Shown here: positions 26,175-35,594 of the stretch, piece by piece | How the letters are laid out: each line of letters begins with the position of its first letter | Position numbering within the stretch: position 1 is the first letter of the stretch | Source: JAUIAS01 sp030425395 | GTDB lineage: Bacteria > Pseudomonadota > Alphaproteobacteria > Rhodobacterales > Rhodobacteraceae | Length of the DNA: 64,000 bases | Assembly: GCA_043553855.1 (NCBI GenBank) | Contig: CP121336.1 | Coordinates: forward strand, 2,728,001 to 2,792,000 | Direction of reading: 5' to 3' | Notes under the pieces: generated by a model | Databases searched by the model: none | Seen by the model: the letters and a program-made list of their open reading frames with translations, nothing else | Told to the model about the DNA's origin: nothing | Program-made: the position numbers and the translations under genes

Positions 26175-26738
26175 ATGCCCAAGATCAACGGTAACGAAAT
26201 TCGTCCCGGCAACGTGCTGGAACATGACGGTGGCCTGTGGGCCGCGGTCAAGGTGGACCATGTAAAGCCCGGCAAGGGCGGTGCCTTTGCACAGGTCGAG
26301 ATGCGCAACCTGCGCAACGGCTCCAAGCTGAACGAACGTTTTCGCAGCGCGGACAAGGTTGAACGGGTGCGCCTTGAGCAAAAGGATCAGCAGTTCCTTT
26401 ACGAATCCGACGGCATGTTGGTGTTCATGGACGCCGAAACCTATGAGCAGATCGAATTGCCTGCGGATATTCTGGGCGATCGGCGTCCGTTCCTTCAGGA
26501 CGGGATGACCATTGTCGTGGAATTCCACGAAGAAGAAGCGTTGAATGCAACGCTGCCCCAGAAGGTGACCTGCAAGATCGTCGAGACCGAGCCGGTGGTC
26601 AAAGGTCAGACGGCGGCGAACTCGTTCAAACCCGCCATACTGGACAATGGCGTCAAAGTCATGGTGCCGCCGTTTGTCGGTCAGGATGAGATGATCGTCG
26701 TGAACACCGAAACGATGGAATATTCCGAACGCGCTTGA
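26175..26738 (+). CDS. efp: Elongation factor P
   Basis: EF-P rescues ribosomes stalled at polyproline stretches. The 187-residue protein has the three OB/KOW-like domains in usual order and the tip lysine K34 in VKPGKGGAF. The C-terminal signature is present as NSFKPAILDNGVKVMVPPFV. The ATG at 26175 follows the family start MPKINGNEIRPGN. A GC-rich terminator follows. Confidence 0.97.
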   Translation: MPKINGNEIRPGNVLEHDGGLWAAVKVDHVKPGKGGAFAQVEMRNLRNGSKLNERFRSADKVERVRLEQKDQQFLYESDGMLVFMDAETYEQIELPADILGDRRPFLQDGMTIVVEFHEEEALNATLPQKVTCKIVETEPVVKGQTAANSFKPAILDNGVKVMVPPFVGQDEMIVVNTETMEYSERA

Positions 26739-26773
26739 TGCGTGCCTTTGGACAACGACCCGATTCCGCCACT

Positions 26774-26800
26774 CCGCCGCCCCCATCCGGGCGGCGGTTT
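26774..26800 (+). terminator. Rho-independent terminator after efp
   Basis: CCGCCGCCC pairs with GGGCGGCGG around a CCATCC-type loop, followed by TTTGCGTTT. Confidence 0.8.
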
Positions 26801-26837
26801 GCGTTTCAAGGTCGGGATTTTGGGAGGGTTCGTCGGA

Positions 26838-26935
26838 TTTGCAGTTTTTGCAAATCGAAGCAATTTTTCCAGAATATCAGAATAGTTTTGCCAAGTTTGC
26901 AAAAGTTTGCAGGCTTGAGTTGGAAATTCTGCAAA
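26838..26935 (+). promoter_or_regulatory. TTTGCAAA operator cluster upstream of prpE
   Basis: Perfect TTTGCAAA palindromes lie at 26847-26854 and 26896-26903, with near-copies TTTGCAG at 26838 and 26906 and TTCTGCAAA at 26927. In Rhodobacter sphaeroides the short-chain acyl-CoA regulator PccR acts through TTTGCAAA-type sites on propionyl-CoA genes. A ScfR/PccR-type control of prpE here is therefore likely; the regulator itself is not in the window. Confidence 0.6.
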
Positions 26936-27032
26936 TTTCTTGCGGTATTGTGACGCTACGTCGACTTCTCCCCTTGCCCGATGGCCTTTCGCTTTCTTAC
27001 ACGCAGGGCATCAAGGTGAGGAGAAAACCGGA

Positions 27033-28925
27033 ATGTCATACGCCGACGTCTACGCTTCGTGGAAAGCCGACCCCGAAAATTTCTGGATGGAGGCTGCCAA
27101 GGCCATCGACTGGGTCCAAGCCCCAACCCGCGCCCTGACCGATAAGGGCGACCACCTTTACGAATGGTTCAAGGACGGCAAGGTCAATACCTGCTGGAAT
27201 GCTGTGGACCGTCATGTGGCCAACGGGCGCGGCGAACAGGCTGCGATCATCCATGACAGCCCGATCACCGGAACAAAGACGACGATCACCTACGCCGAAC
27301 TCCAGGACCGTGTCGCGCGACTGGCCGGTGCGCTGCGGGCCAAGGGTGTCGAAAAGGGCGACCGCGTCATTATCTATATGCCGATGGTTGCCGAAGCCCT
27401 TGAGGCGATGCTTGCCTGTTCGCGCCTCGGGGCGATCCATTCGGTCGTGTTCGGCGGGTTTGCCGCAAACGAACTGGCCGTGCGCATCGACGATTGCCAA
27501 CCCAAGGCGATCATCGCCGCGTCCTGCGGATTGGAGCCGGGACGCGTGGTGCATTACAAACCGCTTTTGGATGGTGCGATTGAGATCGCCAAGTCCAAAC
27601 CTGAATTTACCGTTATCTTGCAACGCGAACAGGAAATAGCGGAACTCAAGGACGGGTATGATTTCGACTGGCACGCCGTCCAGCAGGGTGTCGAGCCTGC
27701 CGAATGCGTTCCGGTGGAAGGCGACCACCCCGCCTATATCCTTTACACCTCCGGCACGACTGGCGCACCCAAGGGCGTTGTGCGTCCGACAGGCGGGCAT
27801 CTGGTCGCGCTGAACTGGACGATGAAGAACATCTATAACGTCGATCCCGGCGATGTGTTCTGGGCGGCCTCGGATGTGGGCTGGGTCGTGGGCCATTCCT
27901 ATATCTGCTATGGGCCGCTGATCCACGGCAACACCACGATTGTGTTCGAAGGCAAGCCCGTCGGCACCCCCGACGCAGGCACCTTCTGGCGGGTGATTGC
28001 CGAACACAAGGTGCGGTCCTTCTTTACCGCACCGACGGCAATCCGGGCGGTCAAACGTGACGACCCCAAGGGCGAACTTCTGGCCGACTATGATCTGTCG
28101 CATCTCAAGGCGATCTATCTTGCCGGGGAACGCGCCGATCCGGACACCATCGAATGGACCCAGAAGGTCACGGCCAAGCCGGTTTATGACCATTGGTGGC
28201 AAACCGAAACGGGCTGGACCATTGCCGGGATGCCTGCCGGGATCGAAGAAATGCCGGTCAAGATCGGGTCGCCCTCGGTGCCGATGCCCGGTTACGACGT
28301 GCAAATTCTGGACGAAGCGGGCCACCCGATGAAGCCGGGCGAACTGGGGGCGATCGCGGTCAAGCTGCCGCTGCCACCGGGCACGTTGCCCACGTTGTGG
28401 AACGCCGAGGCACGGTTCAAGAAAAGCTATCTCAATACCTTCCCTGGATTTTACGAAACCGGCGATGCGGGCATGATCGACGAGGACGGTTATCTCTATA
28501 TCATGGCGCGCACCGATGACGTGATCAACGTGGCCGGGCACCGCCTGTCCACCGGCGGTATGGAAGAGGTTCTTGCCGCGCACCCTGATGTTGCCGAATG
28601 CGCCGTGATCGGGGTTGCCGATGCGCTCAAGGGGCAGATGCCGGTCGGGTTCCTGTGCCTGTCCAAGGGTGTGAACCGCCCCCATGACGAAATCACGTCC
28701 GAGGTCGTCAAACTGGTGCGTGAAAAGATCGGCCCGGTGGCGGCGTTCAAGTTGGCCGTGGTGGTGGATCGCCTGCCCAAGACCCGCTCGGGCAAGATCC
28801 TGCGTGCCACGATGGTCAAAATCGCTGACAACGAAGACTTCAAGATGCCCGCAACCATCGACGATCCCGCGATCCTCGATGAAATTCGTGAAGCATTGCA
28901 AACAATCGGGTATGCTCAGTCCTGA
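27033..28925 (+). CDS. prpE: Propionyl-CoA synthetase
   Basis: A 630-residue AMP-forming acyl-CoA synthetase of the ACS/PrpE group. Motifs: YTSGTTGAPKGVVR near 240 (P-loop), WWQTETGW near 385, and the C-terminal acyl-adenylate lysine in PKTRSGKILR near 590. The N-terminus YADVYASWKADPENFWMEAAKAIDW is typical for PrpE. It activates propionate (and perhaps acetate). GGTGAGGAGA precedes the ATG at 27033. Upstream TTTGCAAA sites point to propionyl-CoA-linked regulation. Confidence 0.92.
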   Translation: MSYADVYASWKADPENFWMEAAKAIDWVQAPTRALTDKGDHLYEWFKDGKVNTCWNAVDRHVANGRGEQAAIIHDSPITGTKTTITYAELQDRVARLAGALRAKGVEKGDRVIIYMPMVAEALEAMLACSRLGAIHSVVFGGFAANELAVRIDDCQPKAIIAASCGLEPGRVVHYKPLLDGAIEIAKSKPEFTVILQREQEIAELKDGYDFDWHAVQQGVEPAECVPVEGDHPAYILYTSGTTGAPKGVVRPTGGHLVALNWTMKNIYNVDPGDVFWAASDVGWVVGHSYICYGPLIHGNTTIVFEGKPVGTPDAGTFWRVIAEHKVRSFFTAPTAIRAVKRDDPKGELLADYDLSHLKAIYLAGERADPDTIEWTQKVTAKPVYDHWWQTETGWTIAGMPAGIEEMPVKIGSPSVPMPGYDVQILDEAGHPMKPGELGAIAVKLPLPPGTLPTLWNAEARFKKSYLNTFPGFYETGDAGMIDEDGYLYIMARTDDVINVAGHRLSTGGMEEVLAAHPDVAECAVIGVADALKGQMPVGFLCLSKGVNRPHDEITSEVVKLVREKIGPVAAFKLAVVVDRLPKTRSGKILRATMVKIADNEDFKMPATIDDPAILDEIREALQTIGYAQS

Positions 28926-28955
28926 ACCATTGGTTTCAGGTGAAAAGGGGCATCC

Positions 28956-30173
28956 GTGACGATCAATCGCCGTGCGGCTGAAACAGAGGCCCTGTCCGCG
29001 TGGATCACGCGGCAGGGCATCGAAGGCGAAGCCTTCGACGGATTTCTCGAAGACCTGTGCACCCGGCTGGTTGACGCCGGCGTGCCGCTTATGCGCATGA
29101 ACCTTTCCATGCGGGCGCTGCACCCTGAAATCGGGGCTTTTGCCTACCGTTGGAAACGCAAGACGGGCATGATCCGCGAAGATTATGCCCGCGCTACGGT
29201 TACTGTTGCGGGATGGGACCAAAGCCCGCTCAAGGTTCTGGTCGAGGGTCCGGACACGGAAATCAGGTATGCCTTGCATAGCCAGAAGGGGCCGATGCCG
29301 TTCCCGATGTTCGATGAACTGGTGGACATGGGCGCGACCGATTACTTTGCCCAGCAGTTGCCGATGTCCCGTTGGCAAGGCTCTACGGAACAGGACCGCA
29401 CCACTGACAATGGAATGCTCGTGTCATGGACGTCCGACGGCCCGAACGGGTTTTCCGAGCACGATCTCGACGTTCTGCGGGGGTTGTTGCCTTCGTTGGG
29501 TCTGGCGCTCAAGAGCACTGCAAATTACACCACTGCGCGCGATCTTCTGGGCGTCTACCTGGGGGGCGATGCCGGTGCGCGGGTGATGTCGGGCGACATC
29601 TTGCGCGGCTCTCTCGACAAGATTCGCTGCGCCATTTTGTATTTCGACTTGCAGGGGTTCACCCGTCTTTCCGAAGCCCTGCCGCCGGAAACGCTGATCG
29701 AGATGCTGAACGCATATTTTGGCGAAGTGGTCGAGATCGTGGAACGCCACGGCGGCAACGTGCTGAAATTCATGGGTGACGGGCTGCTGGCGATCTTTTC
29801 CGAAGTCGGAGACGGGGCCAGCAGGTTGGCCGCGCTGGACGCGGTGGTTGAGGTGCGCGCGGCGATTGCCGACATCAATGAACGCCGTGCGGCGGATGGC
29901 CTGTCCGTCACGGGGTTCAATGCCGCGCTGCACGCCGGTGAGGTGCTTTACGGCAATATCGGCGGGACAACGCGGCTCGACTTTACTGTTATCGGCCCTG
30001 CGGTAAATGCCGCTGCCCGAATTCTGGGCATGTGCAACGGGCTTGATCAAAACATCCTTGTGTCCTCGATCGTGGCCAAACCTGCATTGGCCGAGCGTCC
30101 GGCGCTGGTATCATTGGGTCAATACCGTCTGCGGGGTGTTGCCGACCGGGTCGAGCTGTTTGCCATCGACTAG
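28956..30173 (+). CDS. Class III adenylate/guanylate cyclase
   Basis: A 405-residue protein with a C-terminal class III cyclase domain (about 215-395). The first metal aspartate is in LYFDLQGFTRLSE (D231), the second in KFMGDGLLAIF, and the NxxxR pair in AVNAAARI. The N-terminal half is soluble and not a known sensor; it contains no membrane segment. cAMP production is more likely than cGMP but the specificity residues were not resolved. The start is GTG at 28956, 30 bp after prpE, so it may be co-transcribed. Confidence 0.88.
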   Translation: MTINRRAAETEALSAWITRQGIEGEAFDGFLEDLCTRLVDAGVPLMRMNLSMRALHPEIGAFAYRWKRKTGMIREDYARATVTVAGWDQSPLKVLVEGPDTEIRYALHSQKGPMPFPMFDELVDMGATDYFAQQLPMSRWQGSTEQDRTTDNGMLVSWTSDGPNGFSEHDLDVLRGLLPSLGLALKSTANYTTARDLLGVYLGGDAGARVMSGDILRGSLDKIRCAILYFDLQGFTRLSEALPPETLIEMLNAYFGEVVEIVERHGGNVLKFMGDGLLAIFSEVGDGASRLAALDAVVEVRAAIADINERRAADGLSVTGFNAALHAGEVLYGNIGGTTRLDFTVIGPAVNAAARILGMCNGLDQNILVSSIVAKPALAERPALVSLGQYRLRGVADRVELFAID

Positions 30174-30241
30174 TCGCGCCACGCTTTTTGTCTTGGCAAG
30201 CGACTTGCCCCGCGCTTAGGCTTGGCCGGGGAGAAGTTAAC

Positions 30242-31669
30242 ATGACAAATGACCTTTGGCGTCTCGACGCCTCCGATATCGTGTCCGGAATCGCAGCCGG
30301 GAAGTTTTCGGCCACTGACGTGACAGAAGCCGCTCTGGCCCGGATGGAGACCGCCAACCCGGATCTGAACGCGGTTGTCGTTCCATTGGCCGAAGACGCC
30401 CGAGAGACCGCCCGCGCTCTGGATGCGTCGGACGCCCCCAAGGGGCCGCTGCACGGCGTGCCGGTCACGATCAAGATCAATGTGGATCAAAAGGGGCAGG
30501 CGTCCTCGAACGGGGTTGTTGCGTTCAAGGATCTGATAGCGCCGGATGATGCGCCGCTTGTCGCCAACCTGCGGCGTGCGGGTGCGGTGATCATCGGGCG
30601 CACGAACACGCCCGAATTTTCCTTTCGGGCCGATACGGATAATCCGATCTTTGGTCGCACGCATAATCCGTGGGGCCGGCACGTGTCGCCGGGTGGATCA
30701 TCGGGGGGCGCGGGATCGGCTGTCATGGCGGGGATTGGCGCGCTGGCCCACGGTAACGACATCGGCGGCAGTCTGAGGTTTCCCGCGGCTGCCAATGGCG
30801 CGGTTACGGTCAAGCCCGGACTGGGACGGGTTCCCGCGTGGAACCCAAGCCAATCCGCTGAACGCGGCCTGCTGGCGCAATCCATGTCGGTGCAGGGGAT
30901 CATTGCGCGCCGTGCCCGCGATCTGCACCTGTCGATGCCGGTGATGGTGCAACACGACGCGCGCGATCCCTTTCACGTGCCTTTGCCATGGCGCGGTCCC
31001 GAAGAAGACGGCCCGATCCGCGTGGCGGTTACGCGCAACACATTCGAATTTGACCTTCACCCCGAAGTGTCCGCCGCCATAACGACGGCGGCCGATGCGC
31101 TGTCGGATGCGGGCTATGCCGTGGAAGAGGTGGAGCCTCCCCTCGTACGCGAAGCCGGAATGGTCGGTTATCGCGCCCTGATGGGAGAGATGCGGGCGAT
31201 CATGGAAGGCGACATCCGCGCCTATGGATCGGACACGATCAGCGCCATTTTTGACGAATATTTTGCCCAGTTCACCCCCTATGAGGGGGCCGAGCTGTTG
31301 CGGGTGATGGCCAAACGGACCCATTACGCGCGCGAATGGTCGCTGTTTCAGGAAACCTATCCTCTGGTTTTGACACCGTTCCTGCCGCAGCCCTTCTTCC
31401 GCCCGGACCGCGATACCGAAGGGGCCGACGGCGTGCGCGAGGTTCTGGGCACCGCGCTTTATTCCTATTCGATGAACTTCATGGGATTGCCCGCAGGCTG
31501 TATGCCAACGCGCATCTCGGAACTGCCGCAGGGCACGCAGCCCACCAGCGTGCAAATCGTCGGGCGGCGCTGGCGCGAGGATCTGATCGTGGATGCCATG
31601 CAGGCAATCGAAGCACGCGGACCTTCCGTGCCGGAAACGCTTTGGGCGCGGATGGAAGGGCAAGGGTAG
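30242..31669 (+). CDS. Amidase (amidase signature family)
   Basis: A 475-residue hydrolase of the amidase signature family. The Ser-cisSer-Lys triad is visible as K in GVPVTIKINVDQKG, and the two serines in the GGSSGGAGSAV segment. It probably cleaves a small amide; the substrate cannot be told. The ATG at 30242 follows GGGGAGAAG. It is downstream of the cyclase gene and convergent with maeB, only 12 bp apart. It is not GatA, since no gatB/gatC neighbours exist. Confidence 0.9.
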   Translation: MTNDLWRLDASDIVSGIAAGKFSATDVTEAALARMETANPDLNAVVVPLAEDARETARALDASDAPKGPLHGVPVTIKINVDQKGQASSNGVVAFKDLIAPDDAPLVANLRRAGAVIIGRTNTPEFSFRADTDNPIFGRTHNPWGRHVSPGGSSGGAGSAVMAGIGALAHGNDIGGSLRFPAAANGAVTVKPGLGRVPAWNPSQSAERGLLAQSMSVQGIIARRARDLHLSMPVMVQHDARDPFHVPLPWRGPEEDGPIRVAVTRNTFEFDLHPEVSAAITTAADALSDAGYAVEEVEPPLVREAGMVGYRALMGEMRAIMEGDIRAYGSDTISAIFDEYFAQFTPYEGAELLRVMAKRTHYAREWSLFQETYPLVLTPFLPQPFFRPDRDTEGADGVREVLGTALYSYSMNFMGLPAGCMPTRISELPQGTQPTSVQIVGRRWREDLIVDAMQAIEARGPSVPETLWARMEGQG

Positions 31670-31681
31670 GGCGCGCGCGCC

Positions 31682-33955
31682 CTATCCGTAATGGTCCACC
31701 GGAGTTCCGGCGATGGCGGCCATATTCAGCAATCCGCGCGCGGTGATCGACGGTGTGACGATATGCGCGCGGTTGCCCATTCCCATCAGGATAGGTCCGA
31801 CCTCAAGCCCGCCACCCTTCATCTTGAGAATGTTGCGCACGCCGCTTGCCGCGTCGGAATTGGCAAATACAAGGACATTCGCGATCCCGCGCATCCGGTT
31901 GCCGGGAAAGACCCTGTCGCGCAATTCCTGATCAAACGCCGCATCAATGTGCATCTCGCCCTCATAGCAGAAGTTGCGCGGCTCGGAATCCAGAATATCA
32001 AGAACGGCGCGCATCTTGCGCCCGGTTTCGCAATCCAGATTGCCGAACTGCGAATGCGAACACAGCGCGATATTCGGCTCTAGCCCAAAGCGGCGCACAT
32101 GCCGCGCGGCCCCCAGCACGCTTTCGGCGATCTGTTCGGGGGTCGGTTCGGGGTGGACTTGTGTATCGGCGATAAACAGTGGGCCGTCTTCCAAAATCAT
32201 GAGCGACAGCGCGGCAACGGGGTGCAGACCACCAGTGCCCAGAACCTGCTGGACGTAGTTGAGGTGCCACAGGAACTGACCGAATGTGCCGCAGATCAGG
32301 CTGTCGGCTTCGCCGCGTTGCACCATGACCGCGCCAATCGCGGTTGTGTTCGTGCGCATGATGGCGCGCGCCAGATCCGGGGTGACGCCGCGCCGGGCCA
32401 TGATGGCGTGATAGCTGCCCCAGTAATCGCGATACCTTGGGTCGTTTTCGGGGTTCACGATCTCGAAATCCTTGCCGGGCCGGATCTTGAGCCCGTAGCG
32501 TTCACAGCGCCTCTCGATAACCTCGGGGCGCCCGATCAGGATCGGCATTTCGGTGGTTTCTTCCAAAATTCCTTGGGATGCGCGCAGGACGCGTTCGTCT
32601 TCACCCTCGGCAAAGACAATCCGGCGCGATGCGGTGCGGGCGGCCTCGAACACCGGGCGCATCAAGAGCGCGGATTTGAATACCGATCCATCCAGCGTTT
32701 GCTTGTAGGCGGTCAGATCGTCGATCGGGCGCGCAGCGACGCCGGTTTCCATCGCCGCGCGGGCCACCGCAGAGGATACCACGCCGACAAGGCGAGGATC
32801 GAACGGCTTGGGGATCAGGTAATCGGGGCCAAAGGTCAACTGTTCGCCGCGATAGGCGGCGGCCGCCTCGGCCGAGGTGGTCGCGCGGGCCAGTTCCGCG
32901 ATCCCGTCGATACAGGCCAGCTGCATTTCGTCGTTGATTTCGGAGGCCCCCACATCCAGCGCCCCGCGAAAGATAAACGGAAAGCACAGCACGTTGTTGA
33001 CCTGATTGGGAAAATCACTGCGCCCTGTGGCGATGATTGCATCCGGTGCCACCTCTCGGGCGAGATCGGGCAAAATTTCGGGCGTCGGGTTGGCCAGCGC
33101 AAAGATGATCGGGCGCTTTGCCATTTTGGCGACCATTTCCGGTTTGAGGACATTCGGTCCCGACAGGCCCAGGAACAGGTCCGCGTCGTCGATCACATCG
33201 TCCAGCGTGCGCTTGTCCGACGCCTGCGCATAGGCGGCCTTTTGCGGGTTCATGTCGATTTCGCGGCCCTCATGGACCAGGCCGTGCACGTCGCAAAGCC
33301 AGACATTTTCACGCCGCACACCCATCTTGAGCAACATGTTCAGGCAGGCGATGCCAGCAGCCCCGCCCCCGGTCGAGACGATCTTGATATCTTCGAACCG
33401 TTTGCCCGAGACATGCAGCGCGTTCTTGGCTGCGGCCCCCACAACGATGGCCGTGCCGTGCTGATCGTCGTGGAACACGGGGATGTTCATCCGCTCGCGG
33501 CAGAGTTTTTCAACGATAAAACAATCGGGTGCCTTGATGTCTTCCAGATTGATCGCGCCAAAGGTCGGTTCAAGCGCGCAGACGATATCGGCCAGCTTTT
33601 CGGGGTCGGATTCGTTCAATTCAATGTCGAAACAGTCGATGTTGGCGAATTTCTTGAACAGGACCGCCTTGCCCTCCATCACGGGTTTTGAGGCAAGAGC
33701 GCCGATATTGCCCAGCCCCAGAACTGCTGATCCGTTTGTGACCACCGCAACAAGATTGCCGCGCGCGGTGTATCGTGCGGCGTTGGCGGCGTCGGTCTTG
33801 ATCTCGATGCAGGCCTCGGCCACGCCGGGCGAATAGGCGCGGGCCAGATCGCGGCCATTGGCCATCGGCTTGGTCGCGCGAATTTCCAGCTTACCCGGTT
33901 TGGGGTGCTCGTGATAAAAAAGGGCGGCCTGACGGAAGGCATCTGAGTCGGACAT
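31682..33955 (-). CDS. maeB: NADP-type malic enzyme with phosphotransacetylase-like domain
   Basis: A 757-residue bifunctional-looking protein. Residues ~1-430 are malic enzyme (malate to pyruvate, CO2 and NAD(P)H): NGSAVLGLGNIG, HDDQHGTAIV and the nucleotide-binding STGGGAAGIACLNMLLKMG. Residues ~440-757 are a PTA-like domain that in this family is regulatory (acetyl-CoA sensing) rather than catalytic. AAGGAG precedes the ATG. A perfect TAGTTTA/TAAACTA inverted repeat stands in its promoter region. Confidence 0.95.
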   Translation of the reverse strand: MSDSDAFRQAALFYHEHPKPGKLEIRATKPMANGRDLARAYSPGVAEACIEIKTDAANAARYTARGNLVAVVTNGSAVLGLGNIGALASKPVMEGKAVLFKKFANIDCFDIELNESDPEKLADIVCALEPTFGAINLEDIKAPDCFIVEKLCRERMNIPVFHDDQHGTAIVVGAAAKNALHVSGKRFEDIKIVSTGGGAAGIACLNMLLKMGVRRENVWLCDVHGLVHEGREIDMNPQKAAYAQASDKRTLDDVIDDADLFLGLSGPNVLKPEMVAKMAKRPIIFALANPTPEILPDLAREVAPDAIIATGRSDFPNQVNNVLCFPFIFRGALDVGASEINDEMQLACIDGIAELARATTSAEAAAAYRGEQLTFGPDYLIPKPFDPRLVGVVSSAVARAAMETGVAARPIDDLTAYKQTLDGSVFKSALLMRPVFEAARTASRRIVFAEGEDERVLRASQGILEETTEMPILIGRPEVIERRCERYGLKIRPGKDFEIVNPENDPRYRDYWGSYHAIMARRGVTPDLARAIMRTNTTAIGAVMVQRGEADSLICGTFGQFLWHLNYVQQVLGTGGLHPVAALSLMILEDGPLFIADTQVHPEPTPEQIAESVLGAARHVRRFGLEPNIALCSHSQFGNLDCETGRKMRAVLDILDSEPRNFCYEGEMHIDAAFDQELRDRVFPGNRMRGIANVLVFANSDAASGVRNILKMKGGGLEVGPILMGMGNRAHIVTPSITARGLLNMAAIAGTPVDHYG

Positions 33956-33972
33956 GAAAGCTCCTTTGGTAA

Positions 33973-33990
33973 TAGTTTAGCATTAAACTA
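33973..33990. promoter_or_regulatory. Inverted repeat in the maeB / cupin divergent promoter
   Basis: TAGTTTA-GCAT-TAAACTA is a perfect 7-bp inverted repeat 18 bp before the maeB start. It is a likely operator. The cognate regulator is not known. Confidence 0.45.
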
Positions 33991-34094
33991 ATCTGGATGG
34001 CGGTGCAAATGCCCTGTCGCCGCAGGGCCTGTGGCCGGCTCTTGCAAAATGCGGCGCGCTTGCGCAGGCTCTGCCGCAAAGGAGACCCGACCCC

Positions 34095-35195
34095 ATGAGC
34101 GATCAATTGGCCAATACTGTCGCCGAAATCCGGCTGCCCACGCAGGAGTTGCGCGACGATATCCCGTTTTTCATCAAGAAGCTGGGGATGCGCATGGATA
34201 TGATCTATCCCGCTGATGACCCTGCGATTGCGGTTTTTTCGGGTTATGGATTGCGCCTGAGGGTTGAAAAGGGCGCATCAGAGCCGCCCGGAACCATCTG
34301 CATCCACAGCGACGATCCCGATGCCGTTGCCGATGGCGAGCGCGTCCTGACCGCGCCGAATGGCACCCGCATCGAAATCAGCGAACGCAACCCGCCACTT
34401 GTGATGCCGCAGACCTCGCATAGCTTTGTCATTCGTAAGCTGGCCGATCAGGCCCCGTGGATCATTGGGCGCGCTGGAATGCACTATCGCGATCTGATCC
34501 CGGACCGTCTGGGTGGCTCCATCATTGCCAGCCATATCCGCATCCCCGATGGCGGACCGGTGCCTGATATGGTGCATTATCACACCGTCGGTTTTCAGCT
34601 GATCTTTTGTTATCGGGGGTGGGTGGACCTTGTTTATGAAGATCAAGGCGAACCGTTCCGCCTGCACGCGGGCAACTGTGTTATCCAACCACCGGAAATC
34701 CGTCATCGGGTGCTGTTTGCCTCGGACAATCTTGAGGTGATCGAAATCGGCGTGCCAGCCGAACACGTTACGACTATTGATCACGACATGACGCTGCCCA
34801 ATGGGCCCGCCAATCCCGACCGGGTGTTTTCGGGCCAGCGGTTCGTGCATCACAAACAGGACCAAGCGACATGGGCGGACTTCCGTCTTCCCGGCTACCA
34901 GAGCCGTGACACAACCATTGCCGACAACACCGCCAACGTTGCTGGCGTGCATGTTGTCAAGCGCGGGCAGGGTGCCCCGGCATGGACCAGCCATGACGCG
35001 GACATCCATTTCACCTTTGTCATGGACGGGCATGTCACCCTCGAAGGCGACGGGCGCGAACCTTATCGGCTGGAACCCGGCGAAGCATTCGTGGTGCCGC
35101 CGGGCATGAAAACCCGGCTCAGTGATCCCAGCGACGATATCGAGCTTCTCGAAGTGTCCCTGCCGGGGCGGTTTGAAACCAAGGTGTGGGAATAG
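34095..35195 (+). CDS. Two-domain cupin protein
   Basis: A 366-residue protein with two cupin repeats. The first has MVHYHTVGFQLIFCYRGWVDLVYEDQG...IQPPEIRHRV (about 155-215) and the second SHDADIHFTFVMDGHVTLEGDG...FVVPPGMKTRL (about 295-345), each with metal-binding histidines. The N-terminal ~60 residues resemble a glyoxalase-like fold (LRDDIPFFIKKLGMRMDMIYPADDP). AAAGGAGAC precedes the ATG. It is 3 bp before cdd, so it is co-transcribed with nucleoside salvage genes; the substrate is unknown. Confidence 0.8.
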   Translation: MSDQLANTVAEIRLPTQELRDDIPFFIKKLGMRMDMIYPADDPAIAVFSGYGLRLRVEKGASEPPGTICIHSDDPDAVADGERVLTAPNGTRIEISERNPPLVMPQTSHSFVIRKLADQAPWIIGRAGMHYRDLIPDRLGGSIIASHIRIPDGGPVPDMVHYHTVGFQLIFCYRGWVDLVYEDQGEPFRLHAGNCVIQPPEIRHRVLFASDNLEVIEIGVPAEHVTTIDHDMTLPNGPANPDRVFSGQRFVHHKQDQATWADFRLPGYQSRDTTIADNTANVAGVHVVKRGQGAPAWTSHDADIHFTFVMDGHVTLEGDGREPYRLEPGEAFVVPPGMKTRLSDPSDDIELLEVSLPGRFETKVWE

Positions 35196-35198
35196 GTC

Positions 35199-35594
35199 AT
35201 GAGCAGCGATTTGAAAAAGGCCGCTTTGGCGGTGCGGGAACGGGCCTATGCGCCCTATTCGAACTTTCTCGTCGGGGCCGCCCTGCGTGGGCCTGAGGGC
35301 GCTATTCATGTTGGATGCAACGTTGAAAACGTGGCCTTTCCCCAAGGCACATGTGCCGAAGCGGGGGCCATTGCCGCGATGATCGCGGCGGGCGACCGTG
35401 CCTTGACCGAAGTCTATGTCGTGGCAGACAGCCCCACACCCGTCACGCCCTGCGGCGGGTGTCGGCAGAAACTGGCAGAGTTTGGCAACGGCGACGTTGT
35501 GGTTACCATGGGCAACCTGTCAGGCGATGAGATGACCATGACGCTTGCCGACCTTTTGCCCGGAACCTTCGGCAAGGCCCACATGGGCAAATGA
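35199..35594 (+). CDS. cdd: Cytidine deaminase
   Basis: A 131-residue homotetrameric-type deaminase that converts cytidine and deoxycytidine to uridine forms. The zinc site is TCAEAGAI with PCGGCRQ. The start ATG follows the cupin stop by 3 bp and its stop overlaps the deoA start as ATGA, so the genes form one operon. Confidence 0.95.
   Translation: MSSDLKKAALAVRERAYAPYSNFLVGAALRGPEGAIHVGCNVENVAFPQGTCAEAGAIAAMIAAGDRALTEVYVVADSPTPVTPCGGCRQKLAEFGNGDVVVTMGNLSGDEMTMTLADLLPGTFGKAHMGK

Noticed and set aside
27036..29378. Long minus-strand open frame (780 codons) opposite prpE and the cyclase gene
   Set aside because: It is antisense to two well-supported genes and has no domain; long shadow frames are common in GC-rich coding DNA.
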